Positions 47,749 through 58,024 of a DNA stretch of 64,000 nt are shown here, one piece after another. The number at the start of each line of letters is the position of its first letter. Position 1 is the stretch's first letter. The notes under the pieces were generated by a model, which was given only the letters and a program-made list of their open reading frames with translations, made no database searches and had not been told where the DNA came from. Location of the stretch: positions 1,240,001 to 1,304,000 of the forward strand of contig JAEUWY010000020.1 of NCBI GenBank assembly GCA_022059125.1, given 5' to 3'. The stretch is from Corynespora cassiicola. Its lineage: Eukaryota; Ascomycota; Dothideomycetes; Pleosporales; Corynesporascaceae. A program made the position numbers and the translations under genes.

Positions 47749-48267
47749 GTCAAACACTTAATCTATCTAGTTATTTATTCTGTCCTGAACAGCTGTGGAA
47801 TCAAAAATGGTTTTTTTCGAAGCTGGGGTAATTTATAATAATATGAATTACAATCTCTTTTACGGACATTTGTCAGTCTGTTTCCAAATCTCGCCTTCAA
47901 ATCCGCTTCAAACCCCGAAATGAGTAACACAAGCTTGAATTGCCTCGATAAGACAAATGATGATGGGGAAAATAGCAGTACTCTGCCCCAAGTCCAGGTT
48001 GTGATATACACACTTGTTTTATTACATTACATTCCCACAATTAATGACGTGCTAAACACCACCTGCGCAATGTCCCACTTCGACAAGATAACACATATGT
48101 ATTCACTATTTATCTATCATAATTAAAATGGCCGTGCTCTATATTTACCAAACTTGATGGAAGCCGAAGTGCAGTAAGAAATTGCGCGTCTCACCTGGTT
48201 TACTTCTCACATTGTGCTTCACTATATCCTTCAGCCTCCTACTCCCTATCTATCCACAATGAGAGTT
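47749..48267. other. intergenic, AT-rich, no gene seen
   Basis: Upstream region of the decayed gene. No open frame with coding character was recognised. Confidence 0.4.
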
Positions 48268-48669
48268 TTATTTCTCACTCTCAGGCATGACCCAATTTTT
48301 CTTATCAGGTTCTACCTTATAGACTCTTTCTGGAAGCCTGACGAGCTTAGGGGGCGATTCCGGGAAAATTGGGTGCGAGGAGCTCTGAGAAACACCGGTT
48401 TGGCCTTTCCTACCTGTCCAAGAGCTTTTATTCTTCGGAATTTTTGGGGCTACTTTTTCTTTTCCCAGTTCAACCATCTCGGACCTATTTTGAAGCCGTG
48501 CGCCAGTTGAATTTTTCGATGCCTTGACATTTCCTGCGCCAAAATCTTTAACGCTAATACCCTCCTCCTGCAATTTTATTCTGCTGTTTCGAGGACGACT
48601 CTTCTTTCTTTTAGGAATGTTGACTTTCTCTAATGCGGACATATAGTCAATTTCAGCTTTGGGTCCCAT
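48268..48669 (-). CDS. small basic protein of unknown function
   Basis: A 133-residue single-exon frame, rich in Lys, Arg, Ser and Pro (KVNIPKRKKSRPRNSR near the start). There is no signal peptide, membrane segment or known domain. The composition is that of a disordered nucleic-acid-binding or nuclear protein, but this is only a guess. It lies in AT-rich DNA, and the coding composition in that background supports a real or recently lost gene. Confidence 0.4.
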   Translation of the reverse strand: MGPKAEIDYMSALEKVNIPKRKKSRPRNSRIKLQEEGISVKDFGAGNVKASKNSTGARLQNRSEMVELGKEKVAPKIPKNKSSWTGRKGQTGVSQSSSHPIFPESPPKLVRLPERVYKVEPDKKNWVMPESEK

Positions 48670-49004
48670 CTTCTCTAGTATGGTTTTACCTCAGCCCAAC
48701 TAATCTGTGCAATGTCGATCCTGATCGCTTTCTTTTGAGAGTGGCTATTTCCAAAAGAAAAAAAGGCTGTTCCATTCCTAGAAAATTCTGATCTATTTTA
48801 ATCAACGGAACATCGAATTATTGTCGGCTCACTGTAATTAGTGTTAGGAAACCACTTTCATGAACAAATTTCAACTCTTGTTTCTTCATTTAGCGATGAT
48901 GAAAAGGTTGCATGTTTTACAACAAAGTTATTTTGTGAATACAAAAAGATTACGGGCAACATATACAGAATACCGTGCTGACTAAAACTAGATTAAATGG
49001 ACCC
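48670..49004. other. intergenic, AT-rich
   Basis: Short AT-rich spacer; nothing seen. Confidence 0.4.
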
Positions 49005-49638
49005 TTAGACAGTCGAGTTGTAACTTGGTGGCTCATCACAAGACAACCCATGTTCCGAGTATACTTCATTCGTAGTCGATGTTCGGCGAGGTTCATAAAG
49101 AGGCAAAGTATCGACGCTCTCTGCTCCCCCTCCGGAGCTCATCCGCGGCTCATACTCATATTCAAATATGCCATAGATATCTGTATTTCCACTACTTGCG
49201 CTATCGAAAAGTACCACGTCTGAACCATCGTTGCACTGGTTCGTGAATACCACGATAAGCACGATTGCAGAGTAGCTGCATATCAAACAAATCAGAATAA
49301 AGTCTCCTATCGCCCAATCTGATTGACCAGAGGGGTCCTTCGCATAAATTAGACCTATTCCTGCATATGTCAGTATTCATATTAATACATCCATAGTACT
49401 CCCTACCTGTCATAGCCCACGGCCGTGCTTTGTAATAAATTCGGTACTGTTAAAGTTGTTTTATTCGAAAGCACAAGATAAAACCATAGATAATTGATCC
49501 TCTCTATAGATCAAGAATAAGGAGCTTAGGAATTAGTTATAGTGTTTGATGCGCACAGACACCTGGTCGATATTGAATGCCAGAATATCACCGTAGTCAC
49601 TGAAGAAGACCCAGTCTGGCTCCAGTTCACAGACGTAG
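49005..49638 (-). CDS. single-pass membrane protein, 5' end not resolved
   Basis: Three minus-strand exons join in frame: 49638-49563, 49446-49407 and 49360-49005. The first reads ELEPDWVFFSDYGDILAFNI, the second YRIYYKARPWAMT, and the third gives DWAIGDFILICLICSYSAIV, a membrane helix. An acidic, Tyr/Ser-rich tail of about 75 residues follows, ending PPSYNSTV. The PPSY is a PPxY motif, a known docking site for WW-domain ubiquitin ligases of the Rsp5 type. I could not find a convincing start exon, so the gene is partial or decayed at its 5' end. The family is not recognised. Confidence 0.4.
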
Positions 49639-50278
49639 CTGTTTCAATCTATAGACATTTTCTTTATTCCGTGTACGTAGTTAGCTTCGATTAATGCACA
49701 CAATTTCGCTAAAGCAAATGCTGGCGCGGCTGCGATGGTTAAACCACGCCTGAGGCCTGGCTACGCAAAGTTAATTATAACTTGTGCCTATCCCAGCACG
49801 ACCTTGGTAGCGAAGCACTGAGGGTTAGGTTCAAGAGTCAATGAGTCTTGAATTGTATATATTAAGCTGGTTTATATGGCCCCGTTTTGACTCGTATGAT
49901 AATATTTAATGGGCACTGAGCGTAAAAATAGGTTGTTTTCCCCCACAAGTTGTGACTTCCATTGGTTCAATAATCCCCGGCTTGCGCTCGAGTGAATATT
50001 CTAGCAGTGGGAAAGTCTTGATTGTGACGTTTAAAAAGAATATATGAATCATTTATGTGCATACGCTAGCGGTAGGAAGAAAGAAATGGCCATATCTTAC
50101 GCTATATAGAATCCCAAACTTGTACGTTGCTATAGAAGACCCTGACCAGTTCAGACAGTGCTCTCGAATGCAGAGAACAGAATCCTATCGATTATTCGCA
50201 AACCAAATACCTATCAACAGATTTTTTGGGGGGCTCATTTTCTATTTTTGCAGTGCTGGATAGCCTGTCGCAGTCGTT
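49639..50278. other. intergenic, AT-rich
   Basis: Spacer between two divergent accessory genes. It may hold the missing 5' exon of the minus-strand membrane protein. No coding sequence is resolved. Confidence 0.35.
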
Positions 50279-51286
50279 ATGGACCCTGGCAAGGGCCTAC
50301 AAGACGAACTTAAGTATCTCGATCACCAGTGTGTTCATGATCAAAACAATCTCTTTGAAGACATCCAAAAGCTGTTACAGATGGACATAAAGATGGAAGA
50401 AGATAATCTTTGTACGATCCTGGGCCGAGTCCCTCTATGATTTTGATAACCAGAGACAACAAACGACGTGTCCCAATCATCGCGCCTAGACCAAATACGG
50501 TCACGCGACCAAGAACCTTCTGGATTTTGTAATGGTAATCCATGGAGTACTGAAAAAATTTCTTCTCCTCCAGCCATTTCTGATCGTAATCCATTGCGAT
50601 TGGTATATGGCGAAAGCCTCAACAATGCAGTGATGTCAATTCCGAGAACTTCAAATGAGACTCACGCGCAGGACCATGGGATTCAGGCACAGGGGAGAAT
50701 TTCTGTTCACACATCTGCAACAGTCTAGAAACATGAGTCCGAAAATAGTCTTGAAAAAAACCATGATATGGTATTTGTACCAAGCGATGATCGAGAAAAT
50801 GTCTCTAACCACCGGGTGAGCATCAACGAAACTGCACATATACATGTTCGCTCACCGGAACAATTTTTTCAGAGCGATGAGACGCTCAATCTACTCATTC
50901 GAATATTTGATGAAGAATTGGATAAAAAATTAAATGATGATTTCCTGATGTACTCTGGCATTTCTGGAAGCAGTACCGGTAAAACATCCGGTTCCTTGGG
51001 CATGGACAGATCGACCTTGAGCTATGAACATCAATCTTTGTCGAGTCAATTCACATCAAACGAGGATTTCAATCGTTCCAAATCTGATTGCTCCCAGGGT
51101 CACCGTTCCGTCACTTCCGCTGGAAGCCATACTAGCGAAGGGTATAGTGAAGGCAGTCATGTGACTGATTTGAGCTTCCCAATATCCTACGCGGAGAACA
51201 ACATGTCTATTCAGAGTAAAAACAAGAAAAGGATGCGGAGTCTCTTTCGGTGGCCGCGCCTTGGCTTCTCTTCTAGACATATATAG
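50279..51286 (+). pseudogene. two-exon disordered protein with one in-frame TAG
   Basis: Exon 1 (50279-50411) starts MDPGKGLQDELKYLDHQ. A 78-nt intron (50412-50489) is followed by exon 2, which reads IRSRDQEPSGFCNGNPWSTE in the matching phase. Exon 2 continues in one frame to the stop at 51284-51286 but contains a TAG at 50726-50728. Downstream of that stop the sequence is clearly coding-like (FFQSDETLNLLIRIFDEELD) and ends with a basic segment RMRSLFRWPRLGFSSRHI. Without the TAG it would be about 309 residues, Ser-rich and mostly disordered. The function is unknown. The TAG may be a CAG or TGG mutated by a single transition, or a recoded codon. The part after the TAG could still be translated from the Met at 50768 (172 aa). 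Confidence 0.5.
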
Positions 51287-51950
51287 TGTGGCAGTTCAGG
51301 AAAACACAATGTAACATTCTAACTCACAATGAACCCGATGTGCCCTTCTATTTCAAAACATATATGTAATAATATTATCCTTGATCGTTTCCTAAAATAT
51401 ACGTCGTGCAAGCTGTAGTTTTCTATATTAATAAACTATCTGCATTTAAATCAAGAAGATCAATATAAAACACTCAATAAAGTGATAAAAGATAGATTAG
51501 AAGAAGACTAGAAATACTAGATACTTTGCTAGAAATAGTTTAATCCATAATCAATGTGAATACTGTGGACAGAAGATTAGCATTAGTGGAAAATTAGTCT
51601 TCAGTCTCTAACCTCATTACAAACTCCCGAGGTCTTTATCAGTGACGGTTCACATAATACTACCCTACTCCTTTAGTTAAGTACCTCGCTCACTGATAAA
51701 TTTACTGTATGCCGCAAACGACACATAGCTTAACAATGTGCCCGAGCCTTCGGGCTCACGTGCGACATGTTTCATAGACTATGCGCTTGTGCTCTGAACA
51801 TTATATCCGAACACGGAATAGTTTAGAAACAGCAGCTCCTAGACAGAGAGTATAAGATAATCTTCTTATCTAAAAACTCCAGACCATACTCAAATCCTCA
51901 CACCTTATCTCTTTTATGCCCACAGGATCACCAGTATTGCATACACAGAC
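51287..51950. other. intergenic, strongly AT-rich
   Basis: Spacer between two plus-strand accessory genes. Very AT-rich; no coding sequence. Confidence 0.45.
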
Positions 51951-52793
51951 ATGATGGATGTAGAAAACAACCCTCAGTTTCAGGCACTGTCGGAACAAGA
52001 GAAAGCTCTAGCATCTGCCAATGACAGTAACCGAGATTGGGTTACTCCTGCAACTGGTATATTTTCTAAGGAATCTTTCGTTTGCCGTGGTGGACTTTCG
52101 CATACCCATCAACTTGCCTGTTTCCATTCGGTCTACACAGCCGAGGAAACACATTGTGGTAGCAATTGCATAGACGTTGAAGAAGAAACTAATCAAGACC
52201 AACCATTCGCTTGTACCTTATGTCTCCGATGGAAGATGGTCCAAGAAGGTAAGGTGCCTTCCCGAACATCACAACCAGCCGACTTATTCTTGCCTGACTT
52301 TCCAAAGGTAGACCTTGGCTCGACCCCGGGAACGCCCCAGTACCGACCGAGTGAGCCGATGTACGTCGAAGGCGAGCAATTCCTGTTAGTTCGCACAGAG
52401 GCAGATATTGCCTTGGTTCGTTATAACGAACATAGACAGATTCAAGTCAACATTTGCACCATCGAATCAGCTGCCAAAACACTATATGGTACAGATGCCC
52501 ATCTAGCAGATATCATCAAGGATTCGAAACGCTTCTATGAGATCTGTATCAACAACTTTCGCCATTTTGGAGAAGCTGGACACAACGAGATTGCGAGTGC
52601 TTCGTTCCTTCTAGGCGCCAAAGTTTCAGACCCCAAGGCCATGCGCCAACAAAAGATGAACCGCATTTCGGAGATGTTCAAACTTACAAATGATTTGTTC
52701 TTCCTTCTTATAGAGGTAGAGTCACTTATCTTCCCTATGATAGCTCGTAAACAGATTTCGGTTAATGTGGTTCCCCGGGAGCGAGGTTTGTGA
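51951..52793 (+). CDS. hypothetical protein with Cys/His-rich motif
   Basis: A 280-residue single-exon frame; the second codon is also Met. Residues about 44-93 hold a series of possible zinc ligands: Cys in FVCRGG, His pairs in HTHQLACFH, CGSNC, then CTLCLRW. This resembles small zinc-binding motifs in many uncharacterised fungal proteins, but I cannot name the family. The C-terminal half (about 135-280) is mixed helical and ends with a hydrophobic stretch (FFLLIEVESLIF) that is too polar around it to be a clear membrane helix. There is no signal peptide. It is one of the better-preserved genes in the AT-rich flank. Confidence 0.6.
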   Translation: MMDVENNPQFQALSEQEKALASANDSNRDWVTPATGIFSKESFVCRGGLSHTHQLACFHSVYTAEETHCGSNCIDVEEETNQDQPFACTLCLRWKMVQEGKVPSRTSQPADLFLPDFPKVDLGSTPGTPQYRPSEPMYVEGEQFLLVRTEADIALVRYNEHRQIQVNICTIESAAKTLYGTDAHLADIIKDSKRFYEICINNFRHFGEAGHNEIASASFLLGAKVSDPKAMRQQKMNRISEMFKLTNDLFFLLIEVESLIFPMIARKQISVNVVPRERGL

Positions 52794-53827
52794 TCTTACC
52801 GGTTTGCAGGCAAAAGTGCTTCGAGGATAACTCACCATACATAATCCCTGTATGCGGGGATCTTGATGATAGAATAAATTTGCACTAAAACCATTTTTGC
52901 TATTTGTGTTTGGTAGTCGTGAGTTGCGCTAAAGACGATTTTTGTGATTGACAACTCGTATAGTTCCATCACCTATTGTAAAAAAATAATGAATACATGA
53001 AAGCTTTCGGAGATGAGTCGTATGTTTAGAGACTTTTGACACTTATTGGACGCCTATAACAATCGACAAAATAGAAAAGTACATCTATAAGGGAATGCAG
53101 GCGAAATGACGGACCTTACTGTGACGGTCTTCGAGCACGCAAAGAAGAAACCGGTGGGTTCCCAACCATTTCCCAACTCGGCTGTATCATTACACAAGCA
53201 TGAAGCTTGGGCTTTGTCGAGGCTCATCCGTGAACGCCGAATTGTGGGTCGTGACGAGGCGGAGTCCGCGGGTACGCAGGTACCTGGGAACTTTGCCAAG
53301 ATGGACGATTGATGAGGTCATTGTGTTGAAGATGCAAGGCACACCACTAAATCAACAAACAACTACAGGCTCAATCTATCGGTAATCGCATTTGTGTATC
53401 TCGCAGATGAGATGAAGCAAAGGCCTGGAAGACAGAAGGAAGAAGCAGATGGCAGGGAAGAAAGCCAGCTATGATAATGCGAGGTCCACTATCGTTATCG
53501 TGCCATTGTCCAATCAGCAAGCATCACGCTCCCGCGTCGAGAACGCGTCCGCATCCACCAAAGCACGTCAACATCCATCTCCAGACTGCCCTTCCCTTTC
53601 ATCTCGTGCGATGTTGCGCGATTCACATGAAATTTATGCACCAGAAATGGACGAAGGTTTCGGGGAAATCTCGCCACGGAGTCGTGCGACTGAGCTACGT
53701 CATACCACTTTGAGGGGTAAAAGCTCACCAGACCCTTCGTGGAGCTCCCTCTCATCACTCCACCACATCTGTACTTATACGAACAATTCCCCTCCAAAAC
53801 TTCCAATTTCTCTCATCTGGACCCAAA
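52794..53827. other. intergenic, possible short exon near 53.1 kb
   Basis: About 1 kb without a convincing gene. A 68-codon open frame at 53106-53312 (plus) has moderately coding-like composition (FEHAKKKPVGSQPFPNSAVS), but no partner exon or family was found. The last 200 bases are the promoter and 5' leader of the repeat-protein gene. Confidence 0.35.
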
Positions 53828-54337
53828 ATGAATCCATTCAGCAACACCACCAACGGAGAAGCTGCCAGCGCCCCCAAGCCTCAACGCCGCTCGTTTGGCT
53901 CGGGTGCTGAGCAGGACCGATATGCTTCGCATTTTGGTATCGGTACCGAGGGTTTCGAGCGTCTCAAGGAGCTTGCCAGCTACAAAGGAGACGGTGCCGA
54001 GCAAGACCGATACAAATCTCACTTTTCCCTAGACTCCGACAGGGTCCGGGCAGCTGCCGACAGCATACTGCATGCAAAGGGAGCTGGGGCCGAGCAAGAC
54101 CGGTATGAAAGCAGGTTTGGATTGGGCAACGATGGATGGGAGAGGGCGAAAAGGCTCGCTGAGTTCAAGGGCATGGGAGCGGAACAGGTAAGTCAAATAT
54201 GCTACCTAATCTAGGGACATGATCTGATCATCGCATAGGACCGATACGGCTCTCATTTTCATATCGACCGCAACACCGTCGACAAGGCTGCACAGTCTTT
54301 ACAAGATGCCGCGAAAGATGCAACTTCGAGGAAATAA
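53828..54337 (+). CDS. small protein with four GAEQDRY repeats
   Basis: Two exons (53828-54187 and 54239-54337) with a 51-nt intron give 152 residues. After a short Ser/Asn/Pro-rich leader, four repeats begin at residues 26, 56, 87 and 117, each opening GAEQDRYxSxF and running 30-31 residues with an amphipathic helix (for example FERLKELASYKGD). The intron cuts exactly inside the fourth GAEQ-DRY. There is no signal peptide, membrane segment or Cys. The repeat suggests a helical solenoid or stress-type protein in the cytosol. I do not recognise a characterised family. Clean splicing and intact repeats argue for a functional gene. Confidence 0.75.
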
Positions 54338-55359
54338 GGCAGCAGAATGTGGAGGCCGGGCAAGTTGATATCGCCGTGGAATGTCGTGTCTCACCATGAC
54401 TGCATGTTAATGTTGTAATAACGTTTGCTTCTTCTTCGTCAGCTCTCGTGTCAGCAAAATGATGCGGTGTGTCTTGTGGTTTCCTGATCATGGCCAACAG
54501 CGCTTTGTATTTTCATAATGTTCCAATCACAATGGCATCCAAGGAACCCCCTCAAATCCAGGGCTTTGGTTCCTCTTTGAATCAGTTTAGTGTGAGAATA
54601 TCATTATGAGATCACGGATGCAACTGATGTGCGGATAACATGCCAAGACCGGCTTTGGTCCCGAGATTAATCTGCGGCCTTGGCAGTCAGCACACATTGA
54701 CTTGCTGGTGGTTTTCCGAGGCTTAGCCTTGTGAAGCTCACGGAATCTAGACTCGAATGGTTCTACTGGTACGAGCCTATTCTAGATACGAAACATTCTA
54801 GCGTAATGTGATTGATCAATAAGCCTCAAAATCCAGAAGGCAATATACTCCCTCCAATCCGAACCTTCGAGCTGCTTACAATCTACCGTCAGTCATAACC
54901 ATGTGTGTAAGATATGGAACTCCATACCAAGTTGTGATGAATGGTATTAAGTTCAATCTCGATTTCCGTAAATAGACAGAAGATTGCTAATTCAATCACC
55001 CACGCAAGGGCATCTGCCAGCTGATCAAGAACCGATAGCTTGGTGAAGATAGTTGACTCGAAAATATGTCCAGTGGATTTGCTCGCAATAACTCCATTAG
55101 GTAAACGCTTTACATGGGTACAAATTTAGTTCATGTTTGTGCAGAAAGGCTACTGAGCTGAAGTAGGTATCGTATATTGGTGCAGAAAAAGGCAACTGTT
55201 AGATTGCATCGGAGAACTCGCCTGATGTTAATGGAAAATAATAAAAGACATTCATTCTCCCCTCGCTCATATGACTGATCACTACAGAAAATTCTGCTTT
55301 TCCTACATAGAAGGCTCATATAAGAAGTTCTCTCCGAAAACTCCTCTACCGACAAAATA
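54338..55359. other. intergenic, no gene seen
   Basis: About 1 kb between the repeat-protein gene and the secreted-protein gene. A TATA-like ATATAAG lies near 55317, about 45 bases upstream of the secreted-protein start. Nothing else seen. Confidence 0.45.
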
Positions 55360-55768
55360 ATGAAGACTACATACATCCTCACCTCGCTCTTCGCCATCTT
55401 GGCTGCTGCTTCCCCGCTCGACATCAGCGCGCGCCAGGTACGCATGAATCTATATCTAGTAAAGTCTATTATATGACACTAATTAACCTTAGAACTCCAT
55501 CCGCGTCCAACTCTCCGACGATTCCGTAGAAGCTGCGGTTCAAAGCAACATCCCTGCAAACGGCTCTCGCGTTAACATTCGTACCGCCTTCGGCAATCTT
55601 GGCAACCCTGTCCAGGCTAATCGCGCTGGTATCGTGTCTGGAACTGGGTCGTGCACTATCTACAGGGATGCAGCTGCCACGCAAAGGGTTGCCACGTTTA
55701 GGTCTGGCGGCGCGGATGCGACTTTTACGCGCACTAATTTGAACAACGGCGTTATTGTTTGCCAGTAG
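55360..55768 (+). CDS. small secreted protein, candidate effector
   Basis: Two exons (55360-55437 and 55493-55768) with a 55-nt intron give 117 residues. The N-terminus MKTTYILTSLFAILAAASPL is a clear signal peptide with likely cleavage after AAAS-type residues. The mature part starts near a Lex-type dibasic-free segment (DISARQ) and reads IRVQLSDDSVEAAVQ, then two Cys residues (GSCTIYRD and the C-terminal VCQ) that could form one disulfide. Proteins of this layout are common in plant-associated and saprotrophic ascomycetes, and most have no known function. Secretion is well supported; effector activity is only a possibility. Confidence 0.8.
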
Positions 55769-56156
55769 GAAAGGGTAAATTGGAGTGACGTGTTTATGAG
55801 CTGGAAATACTGAGGAAGTCTCTTTCTGCAGAATTCGCGATATTGTTCTTCAATCGTGGATGAATCGAATGAATAAATGTGGTTGAATTCTGCTATTCAG
55901 ATAAGGATTCCATGTCTCTTCAATCAACTTAATTTTTGATGTGTTGAGTAATCTTGATCACTCAGTGTGCCTTGTTGTCTGAGTACATTCAATCTTCTCG
56001 CTTGCTCTTGGAACCTTTCCAGCTCAGCTTGTCCTTGAGAAATTTTAACGGCTTGGTAAGACGGCTAGATCGCTCAGGCTGCTCAGATGAGGTATGCAAA
56101 ATCTCGTGCTCTAGGGAATCTACCTCTTCTTGTTCCTCCTTGATTCCGGTTTCCCA
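55769..56156. other. intergenic
   Basis: 3' regions of two convergent genes. Nothing seen. Confidence 0.45.
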
Positions 56157-57011
56157 CTATGACTGACTTTGCTCGGGTTCTGGTTCGCCTGTTTCAGGGT
56201 AGTTCTCGCTATTACTGTTATCAAAGTGACTTGACAGTGATCCTGTCCAGGTATCACGAGTTTTTGGCTCGACGTTCCTAAGTTCTAACGCCCGGCTATC
56301 GTTGTCCACGTCGCTGTTCCCATTCAGCTTCCAATAAGCCCAGTCGATTGCCAACACCTCATCTTCAACTCCAGCTTGGGTATAGGCGTCACCAAGCTCA
56401 CCAATACGCTGCGTTGTGCTAGGAGCTTTGTACTCGGTTGGATCATGGCTCCCAAATGGGGCGCTATCGATTCCAGAAGCTTCAGCTGGAAAGTTCCATG
56501 GGCTGAAGGGAATATCGGTATCTTGGCTGCTACCTGGCCTTGGGTTGGGTATGGCATTGCCTGCTGGCTTTTTTATAGAAACCTCCGAAGAAGTTTCCTG
56601 GTTTTGGCTTGGGTAGGATGTCAGCAAGTCAGATCCCGGTTTAAACATGGATTTGGGGGTAGATGGAAGGCCTGGATGTGCCTTGGTCGGCGATATAGAT
56701 ATAGTCGTCTGGCTGCGACGATGTCCGCGACCATTCGGAGTTATATTTGAGATGAGAGCTGCCTGTTGCACATCCGAACCAGAGTCTATGTTGGACGGTG
56801 GTTGCATTCTAGTGCCACAAGCAAAAATTCGTTTTTCGCGAACTGCTCTTGCCCTGGGCCTGTTTCTACCAAGAGATGGCGCCGCTTTCTCTCTTCTGTT
56901 CTGGAGGTGACTAGACGGTACAGTATCAAGGTCGCTGATTTTTTTGGAAAATATTGGTTGGTTCAAGTGTTGATGGTCGTGTGGAATTAGTTCGTTTCTT
57001 ACGGATTGCAT
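56157..57011 (-). CDS. disordered hypothetical protein
   Basis: A 284-residue single-exon frame, rich in Ser, Pro, Asn and Glu, with a basic stretch near residues 40-65 (NRREKAAPSLGRNRPRARAV) and an acidic C-terminus (ETGEPEPEQSQS). There is no signal peptide, membrane segment or domain. The basic patch could act as a nuclear localisation signal; that is a guess. It resembles the other disordered proteins of this flank in composition. Confidence 0.5.
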   Translation of the reverse strand: MQSVRNELIPHDHQHLNQPIFSKKISDLDTVPSSHLQNRREKAAPSLGRNRPRARAVREKRIFACGTRMQPPSNIDSGSDVQQAALISNITPNGRGHRRSQTTISISPTKAHPGLPSTPKSMFKPGSDLLTSYPSQNQETSSEVSIKKPAGNAIPNPRPGSSQDTDIPFSPWNFPAEASGIDSAPFGSHDPTEYKAPSTTQRIGELGDAYTQAGVEDEVLAIDWAYWKLNGNSDVDNDSRALELRNVEPKTRDTWTGSLSSHFDNSNSENYPETGEPEPEQSQS

Positions 57012-57807
57012 TTTGTCTCCTTAGATGACTCTGCGACTGTGAATGGCTACTTTCACGCACCTCAGACTCAGAACAGGGGGCAATTCATAGGTATTCTGGG
57101 TCAAGAAGCCGAGTATCGGTGGAAAAAGGAGAGTAAATGAAATCAATTCCAGATGGAAAGATATCGACAGTAGCCTGCTCGCTATAACAATGGCTTGGAT
57201 TGCTATTATATCTGTTGTCAGGATTCCCAATTTCGATAGCTTTGGATGTTTTGTTCGCCATGTTAATTCTTGTTGAGGTTGATTACTGGGGCATCTTTTC
57301 AGGGCCATGATTCTGAGCATTCCATCCAACTTCATTAATATCACCAGAATCTATAATTCGATGCTGTATGCTTCCATTTTTACTCTTATTTGGGCGCAAA
57401 AGATGATGTGAGAAGCCTGAAAATAATTATTTCTACTTCATTATGCAGTTCAGTGCTTATTTTGGAATTGTGTGGATATAGCTTTCGCGACTTTTTATTT
57501 ATAAAAGAACTATTTGACATACCAATTCAAGATGAACCTGAATTCCCTTCGGTTGATTGGTTACCATGGCACTTGCCTGTGATAACATGTGCTATTTGTA
57601 TGTATTAGGGTCCTTGGTGTCATGGAATGTGTTGGGTTATGCAGTTTCCACATTCAGATCACTATGAATCCGTATCACTATGAAGGGTAGATTTTGTCAT
57701 TGTAATTAATATTTTTTGGAAACTACAGTTATGAATGATCAAACCATTTCAATCACGTTGTTCCCTCTAGCCACCGTAAACAATCGCCTTACAGACAAAG
57801 CTGGCCA
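57012..57807. other. intergenic, AT-rich
   Basis: Upstream region of the disordered-protein gene. A 107-codon open frame at 57021-57344 (minus) has hydrophobic stretches but no supporting signals. No credible gene. Confidence 0.4.
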
Positions 57808-57906
57808 TTCTTCTTCTTCTTCTTCTTCTTCTTCTTCTTCTTCTTCTTCTTCTTCTTCTTCTTCTTCTTCTTCTTCTTCTTCTTCTTCTTCTTCTTCTTC
57901 TTCTTC
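57808..57906 (+). repeat. (TTC)33 microsatellite
   Basis: Thirty-three uninterrupted TTC units (GAA on the other strand), 99 bases. An open frame through it would encode poly-Ser but has no start or gene context, so it is best treated as a simple repeat. Length is likely variable between isolates. Confidence 0.95.
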
Positions 57907-58024
57907 GTTTCATACTTTGTATACATGTCTTATAGGTAAGCCAAGCACAGAAAGATGAGAAATAACTGGGTCCTTGGATACGAACATTGACTCATAAGTC
58001 GGGTCATGCTATCGTACCATAAGC

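Noticed and set aside
57716..57958. Poly-Ser open frame
   Set aside because: Created by the TTC microsatellite; no gene context.
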